DNA of 64,000 nt from the NCBI GenBank assembly GCA_963736715.1, contig CAVTQA010000007.1:248001-312000 (forward strand), given 5' to 3'. The position numbers and the translations under genes are program-made. The notes below the pieces were generated by a model, which had not been told where the DNA came from, did no database searches, and saw only the letters and a list, made by a program, of their open reading frames with translations. Source of the stretch: AP-15 sp963736715. GTDB lineage: Bacteria; Pseudomonadota; Alphaproteobacteria; ATCC43930; CGMCC-115725. The stretch's first letter is position 1. The number at the start of each line of letters is the position of its first letter. This document shows positions 8,383 to 18,271 of this stretch, in pieces.

Positions 8383-10008
8383 ATGATCACATTCGACACC
8401 GAACCCAAAGCCTATCGCCACTGGCGCCTTTCTTGCGATGGCGCAGTCGCCACCCTGACCCTCGACGTCGAGGAGGAAGGCGGGGTCGCCCCGGGATACC
8501 GGCTGAAGCTCAACTCGTACGACCTCGGGGTCGATATAGAGTTCCACGACGCGCTTAACCGCATCCGCTTCGAGCATCCCGAGGTGCGGGTCGTCGTTCT
8601 GACGAGCGGCAAGGAGCGCGTGTTCTGCTCCGGCGCCAACATCTACATGCTGGGTCAGGCGAGCCACGCCGAAAAGGTCAATTTCTGCAAATTTACCAAC
8701 GAGACCCGCAACGGCATCGAGGATTCGAGCGCGCATTCCGGCCTCAAATTCGTCGCCGCCGTAAACGGCGCCTGCGCCGGCGGCGGCTATGAGCTGGCGC
8801 TTGCCTGTGACGAGATCATCATGATCGACGACCGGTCGAGCACGGTCAGCCTGCCCGAAGTGCCCCTTCTGGGTGTGCTGCCAGGTACCGGGGGTCTCAC
8901 GCGGCTAGTCGACAAGCGCAAGGTGCGGCGTGATCTCGCCGACGTCTTTTGCACCACCGCCGAAGGGGTGCGCGCCGATCGCGCAAAGGCGTGGGGGCTC
9001 GTCGACTTCATCGCGCCGCCAGCCCGGTTCCATCAGCTCGTAGCGGAACGCGCCCGCGCTTGGGCGGAAAAAAGCGATCGCCCGGCCGATGCAGCGGGCG
9101 TCGCTCTGATACCGCTCGAACGGGTGGTCAGCGAACGCGGGTATCGTTACCGCTGGGTCGACGTGGACATCGAGGCGGACGAGCGAGTCGCGACCGTGAC
9201 GGTAACAGGCCCCCGCAGCGACGCCGCTCCCGGTGATCTCGAGCAGATCATCGAGGCCGGCGCCGGCTGGTGGCCACTCGCGATGGCGCGTGAACTGGAC
9301 GACGCGCTGTTGATGCTGCGTGCGAACCATCGCGATGTCGGGACCCTCGTGCTGAAGACCCGCGGCGCCATCGATGCCACGCTGGCTGCCGACCGGACGA
9401 TGATCGCCAACCAAGACCACTGGTTCGTGCGCGAGACGATCGGGTTCTTGCGCCGCACCCTGCAGCGGCTCGATGTCTCCTCGCGCAGCCTCTTTGCGGT
9501 CATCGACCAGGGCTCCTGTTTTGCCGGCAGCCTGTTGGAGCTGAGCCTCGCCGCCGATCGCAGCTACATTCTGGCGGAGGGAACGCAGATGGCCCTGACC
9601 GGGCTCAATTTCGCCGGTCTCGAAATGGTGAATGGCCGCACCCGGCTGGCGACCCGTTTCAACGACGATACCCAGGCTGCGCGCCTTGAGCCATTTGCTG
9701 CCGCGCCGTTCGATGCCGGTGCAGCGCTCGGTCATGGTCTCGTCACCTTCGCGCCGGACGAGCTGGACTGGGAAGACGAAATCCGCTTGGCTATCGAGGA
9801 ACGTGCGAGCTTGTCGCCGGACGCGCTCACCGGGCTGGAGGCGAATCTGCGCTTCGCCGGCCCCGAGACTGTCGCTACAAAGGTATTCGGCCGGCTTTCG
9901 GCTTGGCAAAACTGGATTTTTACACGACCGAACGCGACCGGTGAGCAGGGTGCGCTGAAGCGCTACGGCAGCGGCGCGCGGGCGCGGTTCGACTGGGAGC
10001 GAGTATAG
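8383..10008 (+). CDS. boxC: 2,3-epoxybenzoyl-CoA dihydrolase BoxC
   Basis: Ring-opening enzyme of aerobic benzoyl-CoA degradation: it hydrolyses 2,3-epoxybenzoyl-CoA, releasing formate and 3,4-dehydroadipyl-CoA semialdehyde. The 541-residue protein is a double-length crotonase-fold protein. The N-terminal half has VFCSGANIYMLGQASHAEKV, SGLKFVAAVNGACAGGGYEL and LPEVPLLGVLPGTGGLTRL, as in BoxC; the second half repeats a weaker enoyl-CoA hydratase fold (LFAVIDQGSCFAGSLLEL). The length matches the family. It is followed 14 bp later by boxB, so the two are co-transcribed. The start ATG at 8383 has only a weak ribosome site. boxA, the ligase and the aldehyde dehydrogenase are absent here. Confidence 0.93.
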   Translation: MITFDTEPKAYRHWRLSCDGAVATLTLDVEEEGGVAPGYRLKLNSYDLGVDIEFHDALNRIRFEHPEVRVVVLTSGKERVFCSGANIYMLGQASHAEKVNFCKFTNETRNGIEDSSAHSGLKFVAAVNGACAGGGYELALACDEIIMIDDRSSTVSLPEVPLLGVLPGTGGLTRLVDKRKVRRDLADVFCTTAEGVRADRAKAWGLVDFIAPPARFHQLVAERARAWAEKSDRPADAAGVALIPLERVVSERGYRYRWVDVDIEADERVATVTVTGPRSDAAPGDLEQIIEAGAGWWPLAMARELDDALLMLRANHRDVGTLVLKTRGAIDATLAADRTMIANQDHWFVRETIGFLRRTLQRLDVSSRSLFAVIDQGSCFAGSLLELSLAADRSYILAEGTQMALTGLNFAGLEMVNGRTRLATRFNDDTQAARLEPFAAAPFDAGAALGHGLVTFAPDELDWEDEIRLAIEERASLSPDALTGLEANLRFAGPETVATKVFGRLSAWQNWIFTRPNATGEQGALKRYGSGARARFDWERV

Positions 10009-10022
10009 CCTAGGGGGAAGGA

Positions 10023-11441
<1,419 letters not shown>

Positions 11442-11548
11442 ACTAACCTCAGCCTGTGGGCCCTTGGGACACTGACAGAGGAGCCGCATAAACCAAAAAG
11501 ACAGCCCGATGGGTCCTATACACACCACATCGCATGGGAGGAAAAAAC

Positions 11549-13255
11549 ATGACCGATAGAGCAAGCTTCACAAAACTTTGCGGCTTCACTGCCGCGCTCG
11601 CTGCATCGATAGCGGTCTTCGCCGCGCCGGCGGCGGCAGACAGCTGTACCAAACTCTCCAACCTCCACTTGCCGGAGGTAATCTCGATCGCGGCCACCCC
11701 CGTCGCGGCAAACAGCTTTACCGCGCCGCCGTTCTTGACGACGCCCGTGCCGGTTGAGTTCTGCCGGGTCCAGATTACTGTCACGCCGGCGATCAATATC
11801 GAGGTCTGGCTCCCGCCGACGGGAAATTGGAACCATCGGTTCCAGGCCGAGGGCGGTGGCGGCTATGCCGGGGTCATCTCCTATTCGGCGCTGGCAATGG
11901 CAGTGACCGGCGATGCCGTGACCGGGCAGTTTGCCACCGCCTCGACCGACACCGGGCATCCCGCGACCGGCACCGCCAACGGCCAAGGCGGCGCCAACGG
12001 CGCCCAAGCCGGCGGTGGTTTCGCGCTCGACCCTGCCAACGACATGCTCAACGAGGGCCTGATCGTCGATTTTGCATCGCGTTCGGAGCACGAGATGACG
12101 GTGAAGGCCAAAGCCGTCATCAAAGCTTATTACGGCGAGCCGCAGGATTACGCTTATTGGGACGGCTGTTCGACGGGCGGGCGACAGGGATGGATGGAAG
12201 CGCAGCGGTTCCCCGAGGATTACGACGGAATCCTCGCGGGCGCGCCGGCGTTTAATTGGGACCGCTTCATCCCGGCCGAGCTCTGGCCCGAGGTTGTCAT
12301 GAACCTGGATATCGGAGCGCCTGTCTCGCAGACCAAGCTTACGGCCGTGACCGCGGCGGCGATCAAGGCGTGCGATGGACTTGACGGCGTCGTCGACGGC
12401 GTCATCAACGATCCGCGCCAATGCCACTTCGATCCTCATTCGCTGGTCTGCGGCCGGCCCGGCGCGCCAACCGACGGTACTTGCCTTGCCAGTCAAGAAG
12501 CCGATGCGGTCCAGCAGATCTGGCAGGGCGCGCGCGGCACACATGGCGAGTTCTTGTGGTACGGACTCGAGCCGGGTGCATCCTTTGCCGGCTTGGCAAA
12601 CTCGTCCGGGACGCCGCCGGTGGCTCAGCCTTTCACGATTACGCTCGACCATTGGCGCCTGTGGATCAAGCAGAACCCGAGTTTCGACTGGACCACGCTC
12701 ACCACTGCCAGCTTCGAAACCGGCTTCCGCGAGTCGCAGGCGAAGTTCCACGACGTTATCGGCACCGATGACCCGGATCTCTCGGGCTTCCGTGCGTACG
12801 GCGGGAAGATCATCACCTATCACGGGTGGACCGACCAGCTGATCTTTCCGAAGGGATCGATCGACTATTTCAATCGCGTCGTCGCCGCCAACGGCGGGTT
12901 GAAGCGGGTGCAGGAGTTCGATCGGCTCTTTATGGTCCCTGGCATGAACCACTGCGCAGGCGGAGCCGGCGCAGTCAATTTCGGGCAGTCGGGCGTCGTG
13001 CCGGTATCGCTCGACCCCGAGCACGATGCTGTTCTCGCGCTGCAACGGTGGGTCGAGAAGGGCGTCGCGCCGGACATGCTGATCGCGACGACGGATCAAC
13101 CGCTGGCGACGCATGCTGCCGAGAACCCGACGCAGCCCGAGGCTTTCACCCGACCGCTGTGCCCCTATCCCGGGGAGGCGCATTACAAGGGCGTCGGCGA
13201 TCCCACCGATGCGGCCAATTTCGTGTGCGTGAGCGCGGATCACAACCACCATTGA
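11549..13255 (+). CDS. Secreted tannase/feruloyl esterase family hydrolase
   Basis: A 568-residue alpha/beta-hydrolase of the tannase/feruloyl esterase family, cleaving ester bonds of phenolic acids outside the cytoplasm. A signal peptide is clear (KLCGFTAALAASIAVFAAPA, then AAAD). The nucleophile motif is YWDGCSTGGRQGWMEAQR; later come ITYHGWTDQLIFPKGS (acid) and FMVPGMNHCAGG (His). Paired cysteines are frequent, as expected for an exported enzyme. The ATG at 11549 was chosen over an upstream in-frame ATG at 11534 because a GGGAGG site precedes it by the right distance. It follows boxB by about 107 bp and suggests release of benzoate-like acids from plant esters. Confidence 0.9.
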   Translation: MTDRASFTKLCGFTAALAASIAVFAAPAAADSCTKLSNLHLPEVISIAATPVAANSFTAPPFLTTPVPVEFCRVQITVTPAINIEVWLPPTGNWNHRFQAEGGGGYAGVISYSALAMAVTGDAVTGQFATASTDTGHPATGTANGQGGANGAQAGGGFALDPANDMLNEGLIVDFASRSEHEMTVKAKAVIKAYYGEPQDYAYWDGCSTGGRQGWMEAQRFPEDYDGILAGAPAFNWDRFIPAELWPEVVMNLDIGAPVSQTKLTAVTAAAIKACDGLDGVVDGVINDPRQCHFDPHSLVCGRPGAPTDGTCLASQEADAVQQIWQGARGTHGEFLWYGLEPGASFAGLANSSGTPPVAQPFTITLDHWRLWIKQNPSFDWTTLTTASFETGFRESQAKFHDVIGTDDPDLSGFRAYGGKIITYHGWTDQLIFPKGSIDYFNRVVAANGGLKRVQEFDRLFMVPGMNHCAGGAGAVNFGQSGVVPVSLDPEHDAVLALQRWVEKGVAPDMLIATTDQPLATHAAENPTQPEAFTRPLCPYPGEAHYKGVGDPTDAANFVCVSADHNHH

Positions 13256-13281
13256 GATGACGGCCTGATCGGACGGGGCGT

Positions 13282-13347
13282 CATGCCGGTGGGCATGCGC
13301 CTCAGAGAGCGGGGCTAGCCCCATCGGGAAGCTAGCCCTCCGGCATG
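13282..13347. other. Nested inverted repeat between tannase and phoH
   Basis: An outer 8-bp stem, catgccgg (13282-13289) with ccggcatg (13340-13347), encloses an inner 8-bp stem, gggctagc (13312-13319) with gctagccc (13331-13338). No T-run follows, so it is not a classic terminator. It may be a transcript-end structure or a small palindromic repeat. Confidence 0.4.
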
Positions 13348-13455
13348 TGCGCAGCCGGCGGCGGCGCTTTGCACATCCTGTAGCGATACTGTCATGGAAC
13401 TCAATTAGTGGTATGCTTATCGAGGTCGCCACGGACAGTCGTAATGGAGAGGCTG

Positions 13456-14188
13456 ATGGGAAAGCGCTCGTCGCATGCCGCTTTGGCAATCCGTCTCGCC
13501 GAAATAGGGCACCCCGGGTCCGTTGCCTTTGAGCAGGGTTCTGCGGAATCGGAGCGCGAGCAGAGCTATCGCCGCCGCGTCCGCCCGCAAAGCGACGGCC
13601 AGCAGCTGCTTGATGGCGGCGATCGAGCGTCATAACCTGACGATTGCGCTTGGCCCGGCGGGTACCGGCAAGACTTATCTCGCAGTAAGCGCCGCCGTGG
13701 CGGCGCTCGAGGCGGGGGAAGTCGGCCGGATCGTGTTGACGCGACCGGCAGTCGAGGCCGGCGAAAGCCTCGGCTACCTGCCCGGCGACATCAACGACAA
13801 GCTCGCGCCCTATCTGCGCCCGCTTAACGATGCACTGAACGAACGGCTCGGCGGCAAGCGGGTCAAACAACTGATGACCGAGGGTGCGATCGAGATCGCC
13901 CCGATCGCCTATATGCGCGGGCGCACGTTGAACAATGCATTTATCGTGATCGACGAGGCCCAGAACTGCACTTACGGCCAGATCAAGATGCTGCTGACGC
14001 GGCTCGGCTGGCATTCGACGATGGTCGTGACCGGCGACCCCGACCAGAGTGATCTGCTCGACGGTCTATCCGGACTGACCGAAATTGCCCGGCGACTCGA
14101 TCCAATACCCGACATAGCCGTGATCCGGCTCGGCGACCGCGACATCGTCCGCCACCCGCTCGTCGCCGACATGCTGACGGTATTGTGA
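13456..14188 (+). pseudogene. phoH: PhoH-family ATPase, interrupted by one frameshift
   Basis: A PhoH-like P-loop ATPase of about 243 residues when read through one extra base at about 13610. The first frame begins at the ATG at 13456 (GGAGAGG site upstream) with MGKRSSHAALAIRL and runs to YRRRVRPQSDGQQLL. The second frame continues MAAIERHNLTIALGPAGTGK (Walker A), then LTRPAVEAGESLGYLPGDI, AFIVIDEAQNC (Walker B) and TGDPDQSDL. Removing one T from CTGCTTGATG restores LLMAAIERHN. The role of the family is unsettled (RNA metabolism or stress). If translated from a start at 13523, the ATPase core would survive with a replaced N-terminus. It sits oddly in the middle of catabolic genes. Confidence 0.8.
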
Positions 14189-14285
14189 GCCGGGCGCATA
14201 AGCCCATAAACGAGAGTTGACGCCGGGCGCCGCGGCGTCGCTTACTCCCGCCATAAGCGCTGACCGAGGCAGAGGAGCCCAGCAC

Positions 14286-15215
14286 ATGACGTCGCAGCCG
14301 TTCCACGGGGTGCTCGTCCCCGTTCTGACCCCCTTCACTCCGAGCGGCGAGCCCGATGCCGGGCGATTTATCGCCTTTTGCCACTGGCTGCTCGACCAAG
14401 GCGTCGGAGGCCTCTCGGTCTTTGGCACGACGAGTGAGGCGAATTCGATGTCGGGGCCCGAGCGCATGGCGCTGCTCGATGCGCTGATCGAGGCAGGAAT
14501 TCCAGCCGAAAAGCTGATGCCCGGAACCGGCGCATGTTCGATAAGCGAAGCGGCGAGCCTCGTTCGCCACGCCGTCGGCCATGGCTGCGGCGGCGTGCTG
14601 ATGTTACCGCCATTTTATTACAAGGGCGTCAGCGACGACGGCATCTTCGCTTTCGTATCTCGCGTGATCGACAAAGTCGCGTCGCCCGCGCTCCGGGTCT
14701 ATCTCTATCATATCCCGCCGGTCGCTCAGGTCGGCTATTCGCTCGACCTCGTCGGTCGGCTGGTCGCGGCCTATCCGGACACGGTCGTCGGGCTAAAGGA
14801 CAGCTCCGGCGATTGGAGCAACACGGCGGCGTTGCTCGAGCGCTTTCCGGGCTTCGCTGTGTTCCCGGGCTCCGAGGTGTTTCTGCTCGACGCGCTGCGC
14901 AAGGGTGGCGCCGGCTGCATCACCGCCTCGGGCAATGTCAATGTCCCGGGCATCCGCAAAGTCTACGAGAACTGGCGCGGACCGCAGGCCGACGCGTTGC
15001 AGGCCGAGATCACCACCTTGCGCAAGGCGTTGCAGGCCTACCCGATGATCCCGGCTTTGAAATGCATCGTTGCGCATTTCCATAACGACCCGGATTGGGC
15101 CGCGGTGCGGCCGCCGCTCGTGCCGTTCGACCAGGCGCAATCCTCGGCACTGCTCGGCGATCTCGCCAAGCTCGGCTTCACGCTGGGCGAGCGGCCGCGC
15201 TCGATAGCGGCCTAG
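14286..15215 (+). CDS. DapA-like class I aldolase (dihydrodipicolinate synthase family)
   Basis: A 309-residue member of the DHDPS/N-acetylneuraminate lyase family. GLSVFGTTSEANSMS carries the pyruvate-binding motif, RVYLYHIPPVAQVGY the tyrosine, and DTVVGLKDSSGDWSN the Schiff-base lysine. It differs from the true dapA at 32644, which has GTTGES. The setting, directly upstream of gentisate dioxygenase and an SDR, suggests a catabolic pyruvate-linked aldolase or a 2-keto sugar acid enzyme rather than lysine biosynthesis. The ATG at 14286 was chosen with a GAGGAG site upstream; the two-base gap to the next gene indicates coupling. Confidence 0.82.
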   Translation: MTSQPFHGVLVPVLTPFTPSGEPDAGRFIAFCHWLLDQGVGGLSVFGTTSEANSMSGPERMALLDALIEAGIPAEKLMPGTGACSISEAASLVRHAVGHGCGGVLMLPPFYYKGVSDDGIFAFVSRVIDKVASPALRVYLYHIPPVAQVGYSLDLVGRLVAAYPDTVVGLKDSSGDWSNTAALLERFPGFAVFPGSEVFLLDALRKGGAGCITASGNVNVPGIRKVYENWRGPQADALQAEITTLRKALQAYPMIPALKCIVAHFHNDPDWAAVRPPLVPFDQAQSSALLGDLAKLGFTLGERPRSIAA

Positions 15216-15217
15216 CC

Positions 15218-16246
15218 ATGGCCGCAGCCGAGCGCCAGGCCTTCTACAACCGGATCGCCCCGGCCAACCTGGCCCCGCTTTGGGAGCAGCTGCATTCGCT
15301 CGTCACGCCTGAGCCAACCACATCATGCCTGCCGGCACTGTGGCGCTATGAGGAAATCCGGCCTCATCTAATGCAGGCTGGCGGCCTGATCACGGCGCAG
15401 GAGGCCCAGCGCCGCGTCTTGATTCTGGAAAATCCGGGAATGCGGGGGCAGGCCACTATCACCGGGTCGCTGTTTGCCGGCCTCCAGCTTATCCTGCCCG
15501 GTGAAGTCGCGCCGGCCCATCGCCACACGCAATCGGCGTTACGCTTTATCATCGAGGGTCACGGCGCCTACACTGCGGTCGACGGCGAGCGCACCTCCAT
15601 GCAGCCCGGCGATTTCGTTATCACTCCCTCCTGGACTTGGCACGATCACGGCAACGAGACCGAGGAGCCGATGGTGTGGCTCGACGGGCTCGACATTCAG
15701 ATCGTCAAGTTGCTGAGCGCGAGCTTTGCCGAACAGGCGCCCGCCGAGGTGCAGGCAGTGACGCGGCCGGAAGGCGACAGCGCAGCGCGGTTCGGCAACA
15801 ACCTGGCGCCGGTCGATTGGCGGCCCGAAGTCAAGACCTCGCCGGTCTTCAACTATCCCTATGCGCGCACCCGCGAGGCGTTGGAAACCTTGAGCCGCAA
15901 CGGCGATCCGCACCCCTATCACGGCTACAAGATGCGCTACGTCAATCCGGCGAGCGGCGATTATGCGATGCCGACAATCGGCACCTTTATCCAGTTGCTG
16001 CCGAAAGGGTTCTCGACGGGCCCCTACCGCTCAACCGACGGGACCGTCTATGTTGCGGTCGAAGGCGCCGGAGAGAGCCGGGTCGGCGACCGGGTCTTCA
16101 GCTGGCGCCCGCGCGATATCTTCGTCGCGCCAAGCTGGATGCCCGTGAGCCACCATGCCGAGGACGAGGCCGTGCTGTTCAGCTACTCCGACCGCCCGGT
16201 ACAGGAGAAGCTCGGCTTGTGGCGCGAGCAGCGCGGCAACGCCTGA
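15218..16246 (+). CDS. Gentisate 1,2-dioxygenase-like double-cupin protein
   Basis: A 342-residue double-cupin Fe(II) dioxygenase of the gentisate/1-hydroxy-2-naphthoate family, cleaving the ring between the carboxyl- and hydroxyl-bearing carbons. The first cupin has PAHRHTQSALRFIIEGHGAY and PSWTWHDHGNE (metal histidines); the second has VAVEGAGESRVGDRVFSWRP and PSWMPVSHHAEDEAVLF. The ATG at 15218 is two bases past the stop of the aldolase gene, so they are translationally linked. It is followed by a composite palindromic repeat. The exact substrate (gentisate or salicylate-like) cannot be fixed from sequence alone. Confidence 0.85.
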   Translation: MAAAERQAFYNRIAPANLAPLWEQLHSLVTPEPTTSCLPALWRYEEIRPHLMQAGGLITAQEAQRRVLILENPGMRGQATITGSLFAGLQLILPGEVAPAHRHTQSALRFIIEGHGAYTAVDGERTSMQPGDFVITPSWTWHDHGNETEEPMVWLDGLDIQIVKLLSASFAEQAPAEVQAVTRPEGDSAARFGNNLAPVDWRPEVKTSPVFNYPYARTREALETLSRNGDPHPYHGYKMRYVNPASGDYAMPTIGTFIQLLPKGFSTGPYRSTDGTVYVAVEGAGESRVGDRVFSWRPRDIFVAPSWMPVSHHAEDEAVLFSYSDRPVQEKLGLWREQRGNA

Positions 16247-16265
16247 CTAAACTCGGAGCGTCGCC

Positions 16266-16366
16266 CCCTCACCCCGACCCTCTCCCCGCAAGCGGGGCGA
16301 GGGAGAAGCTCTTCTCCCGCACCTCGGGAAAGGAGGGACCCAGCCCGCAGGGCTGGGTGGTGAGGG
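16266..16366. repeat. Composite palindromic repeat, cloverleaf-like (REP family)
   Basis: An outer stem, ccctcacc (16266-16273) with ggtgaggg (16359-16366), encloses three consecutive hairpins: ccccgc-aa-gcgggg, gggagaag-ct-cttctccc and cccagccc-gca-gggctggg. Its left third is nearly identical to the repeats at 23061-23100 and, inverted, 25574-25613. It lies between gtdA-like and SDR genes and ends just before the SDR ribosome site. Confidence 0.75.
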
Positions 16367-16387
16367 TAAGTTTGGGGAGGATTGCGG

Positions 16388-17203
16388 ATGACGGACGGAG
16401 CGAAGCGCGAGGACGGGCTCGGCCTCTCCGGAAAAGTCGCGATCGTCACGGGGGGCGGGGCGGCGGATGACGGCATCGGCAATGGCCGCGCGGCGGCGAT
16501 CCTCCTCGCCCGGGCCGGCGCCAAGGTCCTCGTCGTCGATCTCGATTATCAGCGAGCCGAACGCACCGTCGCGATGATCCGCGAGGAGGGCGGCACCGCC
16601 GCTCCGTTCGTCGCGAACGTCACCGACGAACACGAGGCCCGCGCTATGGTGGACGCCGCAGTCGGGCAGTTCGGCCGGCTCGACTGCCTCGACAACAATG
16701 TCGGGATCGGCGGACGCGGCAGCGTAGTCGAGGTGTCGCCGCAGGACTGGCGCCGGGTTATGCAGGTCAATGTCGACAGCATGTTCATGGCCTCGCGTCA
16801 CGCGATCCCGGCCATGAAGGAGACGGCAGGCGGCGGGGCCATTGTCAACGTTTCGTCCATTTCCGCCCTGCGGCCGCGCGGCCTCACCGCCTATTCGACC
16901 TCAAAAGGTGCAGTAATCGCACTGACCCGCGCGATGGCAGTCGACCACGGGCCGGACGGCATCCGCGTCAATTGCGTCGCGCCGGGGCCGGTCTACACAC
17001 CGATGGTCTACTCGCGGCAGATGAGCCCCGCCGGACGCGAAGCCCGACGCCGGGCCTCGGTGCTCGGTATCGAGGGAACGGGCTGGGATATCGGACACGC
17101 TGTCCGCTTTCTTCTGTCGGCCGAGGCGCGCTACATTACCGGGCAAACCCTGGTCGTCGACGGCGGAGCCACCCTCGTGGGGCCCGCCCGGGCGCCCGAT
17201 TGA
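16388..17203 (+). CDS. Short-chain dehydrogenase/reductase (SDR)
   Basis: A 271-residue classical SDR oxidoreductase. The NAD(P) motif is VTGGGAADDGIGNGRAA, slightly longer than TGxxxGIG; NNVGIGGRG is the NNAG equivalent; the catalytic residues are the Ser in VNVSSISALRP and YSTSK (Tyr/Lys). VVDLD at the end of beta-2 suggests NAD preference. An insertion in the glycine loop and the ending YITGQTLVVDGGATL are typical. The ATG at 16388 follows a GGGAGG site seven bases upstream. It probably oxidises a hydroxyl intermediate of the neighbouring aromatic pathway; the substrate is unknown. Confidence 0.88.
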   Translation: MTDGAKREDGLGLSGKVAIVTGGGAADDGIGNGRAAAILLARAGAKVLVVDLDYQRAERTVAMIREEGGTAAPFVANVTDEHEARAMVDAAVGQFGRLDCLDNNVGIGGRGSVVEVSPQDWRRVMQVNVDSMFMASRHAIPAMKETAGGGAIVNVSSISALRPRGLTAYSTSKGAVIALTRAMAVDHGPDGIRVNCVAPGPVYTPMVYSRQMSPAGREARRRASVLGIEGTGWDIGHAVRFLLSAEARYITGQTLVVDGGATLVGPARAPD

Positions 17204-17227
17204 GAAGAGCCGGGAGGAGACCCGAAG

Positions 17228-17779
17228 ATGGCACGTCTGCCTTATCTCGACAAATCCGACCTCCTGCCCGAGCACCAGGATCTTCTCGCGCGAAACCTCA
17301 ACTTGTACCGGGTTCTCGCCCACAGCCCGCGCGCCGCCCGCAGTCTCAACACGCTGGCCAGATATATCCGCGACGGCAGCCGCCTTGACCCGCGGCTGCG
17401 CGAGCTGGCCGTTCTTCAAGTCAGCTATCTGACGCGCTCTGCCTGGGGTTACTCCCACCACATCCGGATCGGCCGGGAAGTCGGCCTCTCGGCCGAGGAC
17501 ATCCGCGCCGTTGCCGATGAAACCGCCGGACGCCCAACCCGGCTCGAACCTCTCGCAAAGACAGTGTTACGCGCCGCCCGCGAGATGACGACAGAATTGT
17601 CGATCTCCGATAGCACTTTCGCCGCGTTAAGGCACGAACTGGACGACGAGCGACTTACCGACCTGATGGTTACGATCGCCTTTTATAATGGCCTTGTGCG
17701 CCTGCTCGAGACGATGCAGGTCGATGTAGAGGAGGATTACCTCCCCTATCTCGACGAGTTCCCGCTGCCGCGGAGCTAA
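17228..17779 (+). CDS. Carboxymuconolactone decarboxylase family protein
   Basis: A 183-residue all-helical CMD/AhpD-like protein. The conserved core is ELAVLQVSYLTRSAWGYSHHIRIGREVGLS. The CxxC of peroxidase-type members (AhpD) is missing and replaced by SAWGYSHH, so redox chemistry is unlikely. NPxL-type N-terminal and EMT-type helices fit the gamma-carboxymuconolactone decarboxylase group. It follows the SDR by 24 bp in the same operon and converges on the XRE gene. Its role in the aromatic pathway is inferred from position. Confidence 0.82.
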   Translation: MARLPYLDKSDLLPEHQDLLARNLNLYRVLAHSPRAARSLNTLARYIRDGSRLDPRLRELAVLQVSYLTRSAWGYSHHIRIGREVGLSAEDIRAVADETAGRPTRLEPLAKTVLRAAREMTTELSISDSTFAALRHELDDERLTDLMVTIAFYNGLVRLLETMQVDVEEDYLPYLDEFPLPRS

Positions 17780-17807
17780 GCGCCTCGATCGCGATCGGCG
17801 AGTCCCA

Positions 17808-18179
17808 TCATCGGCTGGCCAAGGCGCGGGCGAGCTGGCTTACGGCTTCCTGATGCTTCTCGTTTCTGATTTCAGCAAAGTTGCGTGCTATTTCGAGCAG
17901 CATCCGCTGGTGGGGTGTAACCTGCCGCGGCCCCTCCTCACCGATGCCTTCGTAAAAATAGGTGATCGGCGCGCTCAATGCGCGCGCAATCTCGAACAGC
18001 CTTCCAGCCGATACTCGATTGATGCCGCGCTCGTATTTATGAGCCTGCTGATAGGTCACGCCGATCATCTCGGCGAGCTGCTGCTGGGTCAGGCCCAGCA
18101 TGATGCGGCGCTCGCGGATCCGGCTTCCGACATGATCGTCGATCGCGGCGGTTGACCGCCCTCTCTTCGGTTTGGCCAT
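17808..18179 (-). CDS. XRE-family transcriptional regulator
   Basis: A 123-residue DNA-binding protein with an N-terminal HTH_3 domain, SRIRERRIMLGLTQQQLAEM followed by IGVTYQQAHKYERGINRVSA, and a C-terminal helix typical of the short SinR/XRE regulators common in alphaproteobacteria (ISAPITYFYEGI-like). The ATG at 18179, preceded by AGGTG, was chosen over a GTG at 18188. It is the last gene before the catabolic operon end (convergent with the CMD gene), so it could but need not control it. Confidence 0.88.
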   Translation of the reverse strand: MAKPKRGRSTAAIDDHVGSRIRERRIMLGLTQQQLAEMIGVTYQQAHKYERGINRVSAGRLFEIARALSAPITYFYEGIGEEGPRQVTPHQRMLLEIARNFAEIRNEKHQEAVSQLARALASR

Positions 18180-18271
18180 GGTTTTCACCTGTGTAACTAT
18201 TCCTCCGACGTGCTGATCGTCGCCTGCTTCGTATCCATTAACGCGATAAAGCCGGGTTTAATTCCGACGCT

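Noticed and set aside
11516..14014. Long minus-strand open frame (about 830 codons) opposite the tannase and phoH genes
   Set aside because: It is a GC-driven shadow: the plus strand has clear homology and a signal peptide, and the antisense translation shows no domain and an amino-acid mix rich in Arg, Ala, Gly and Asp.
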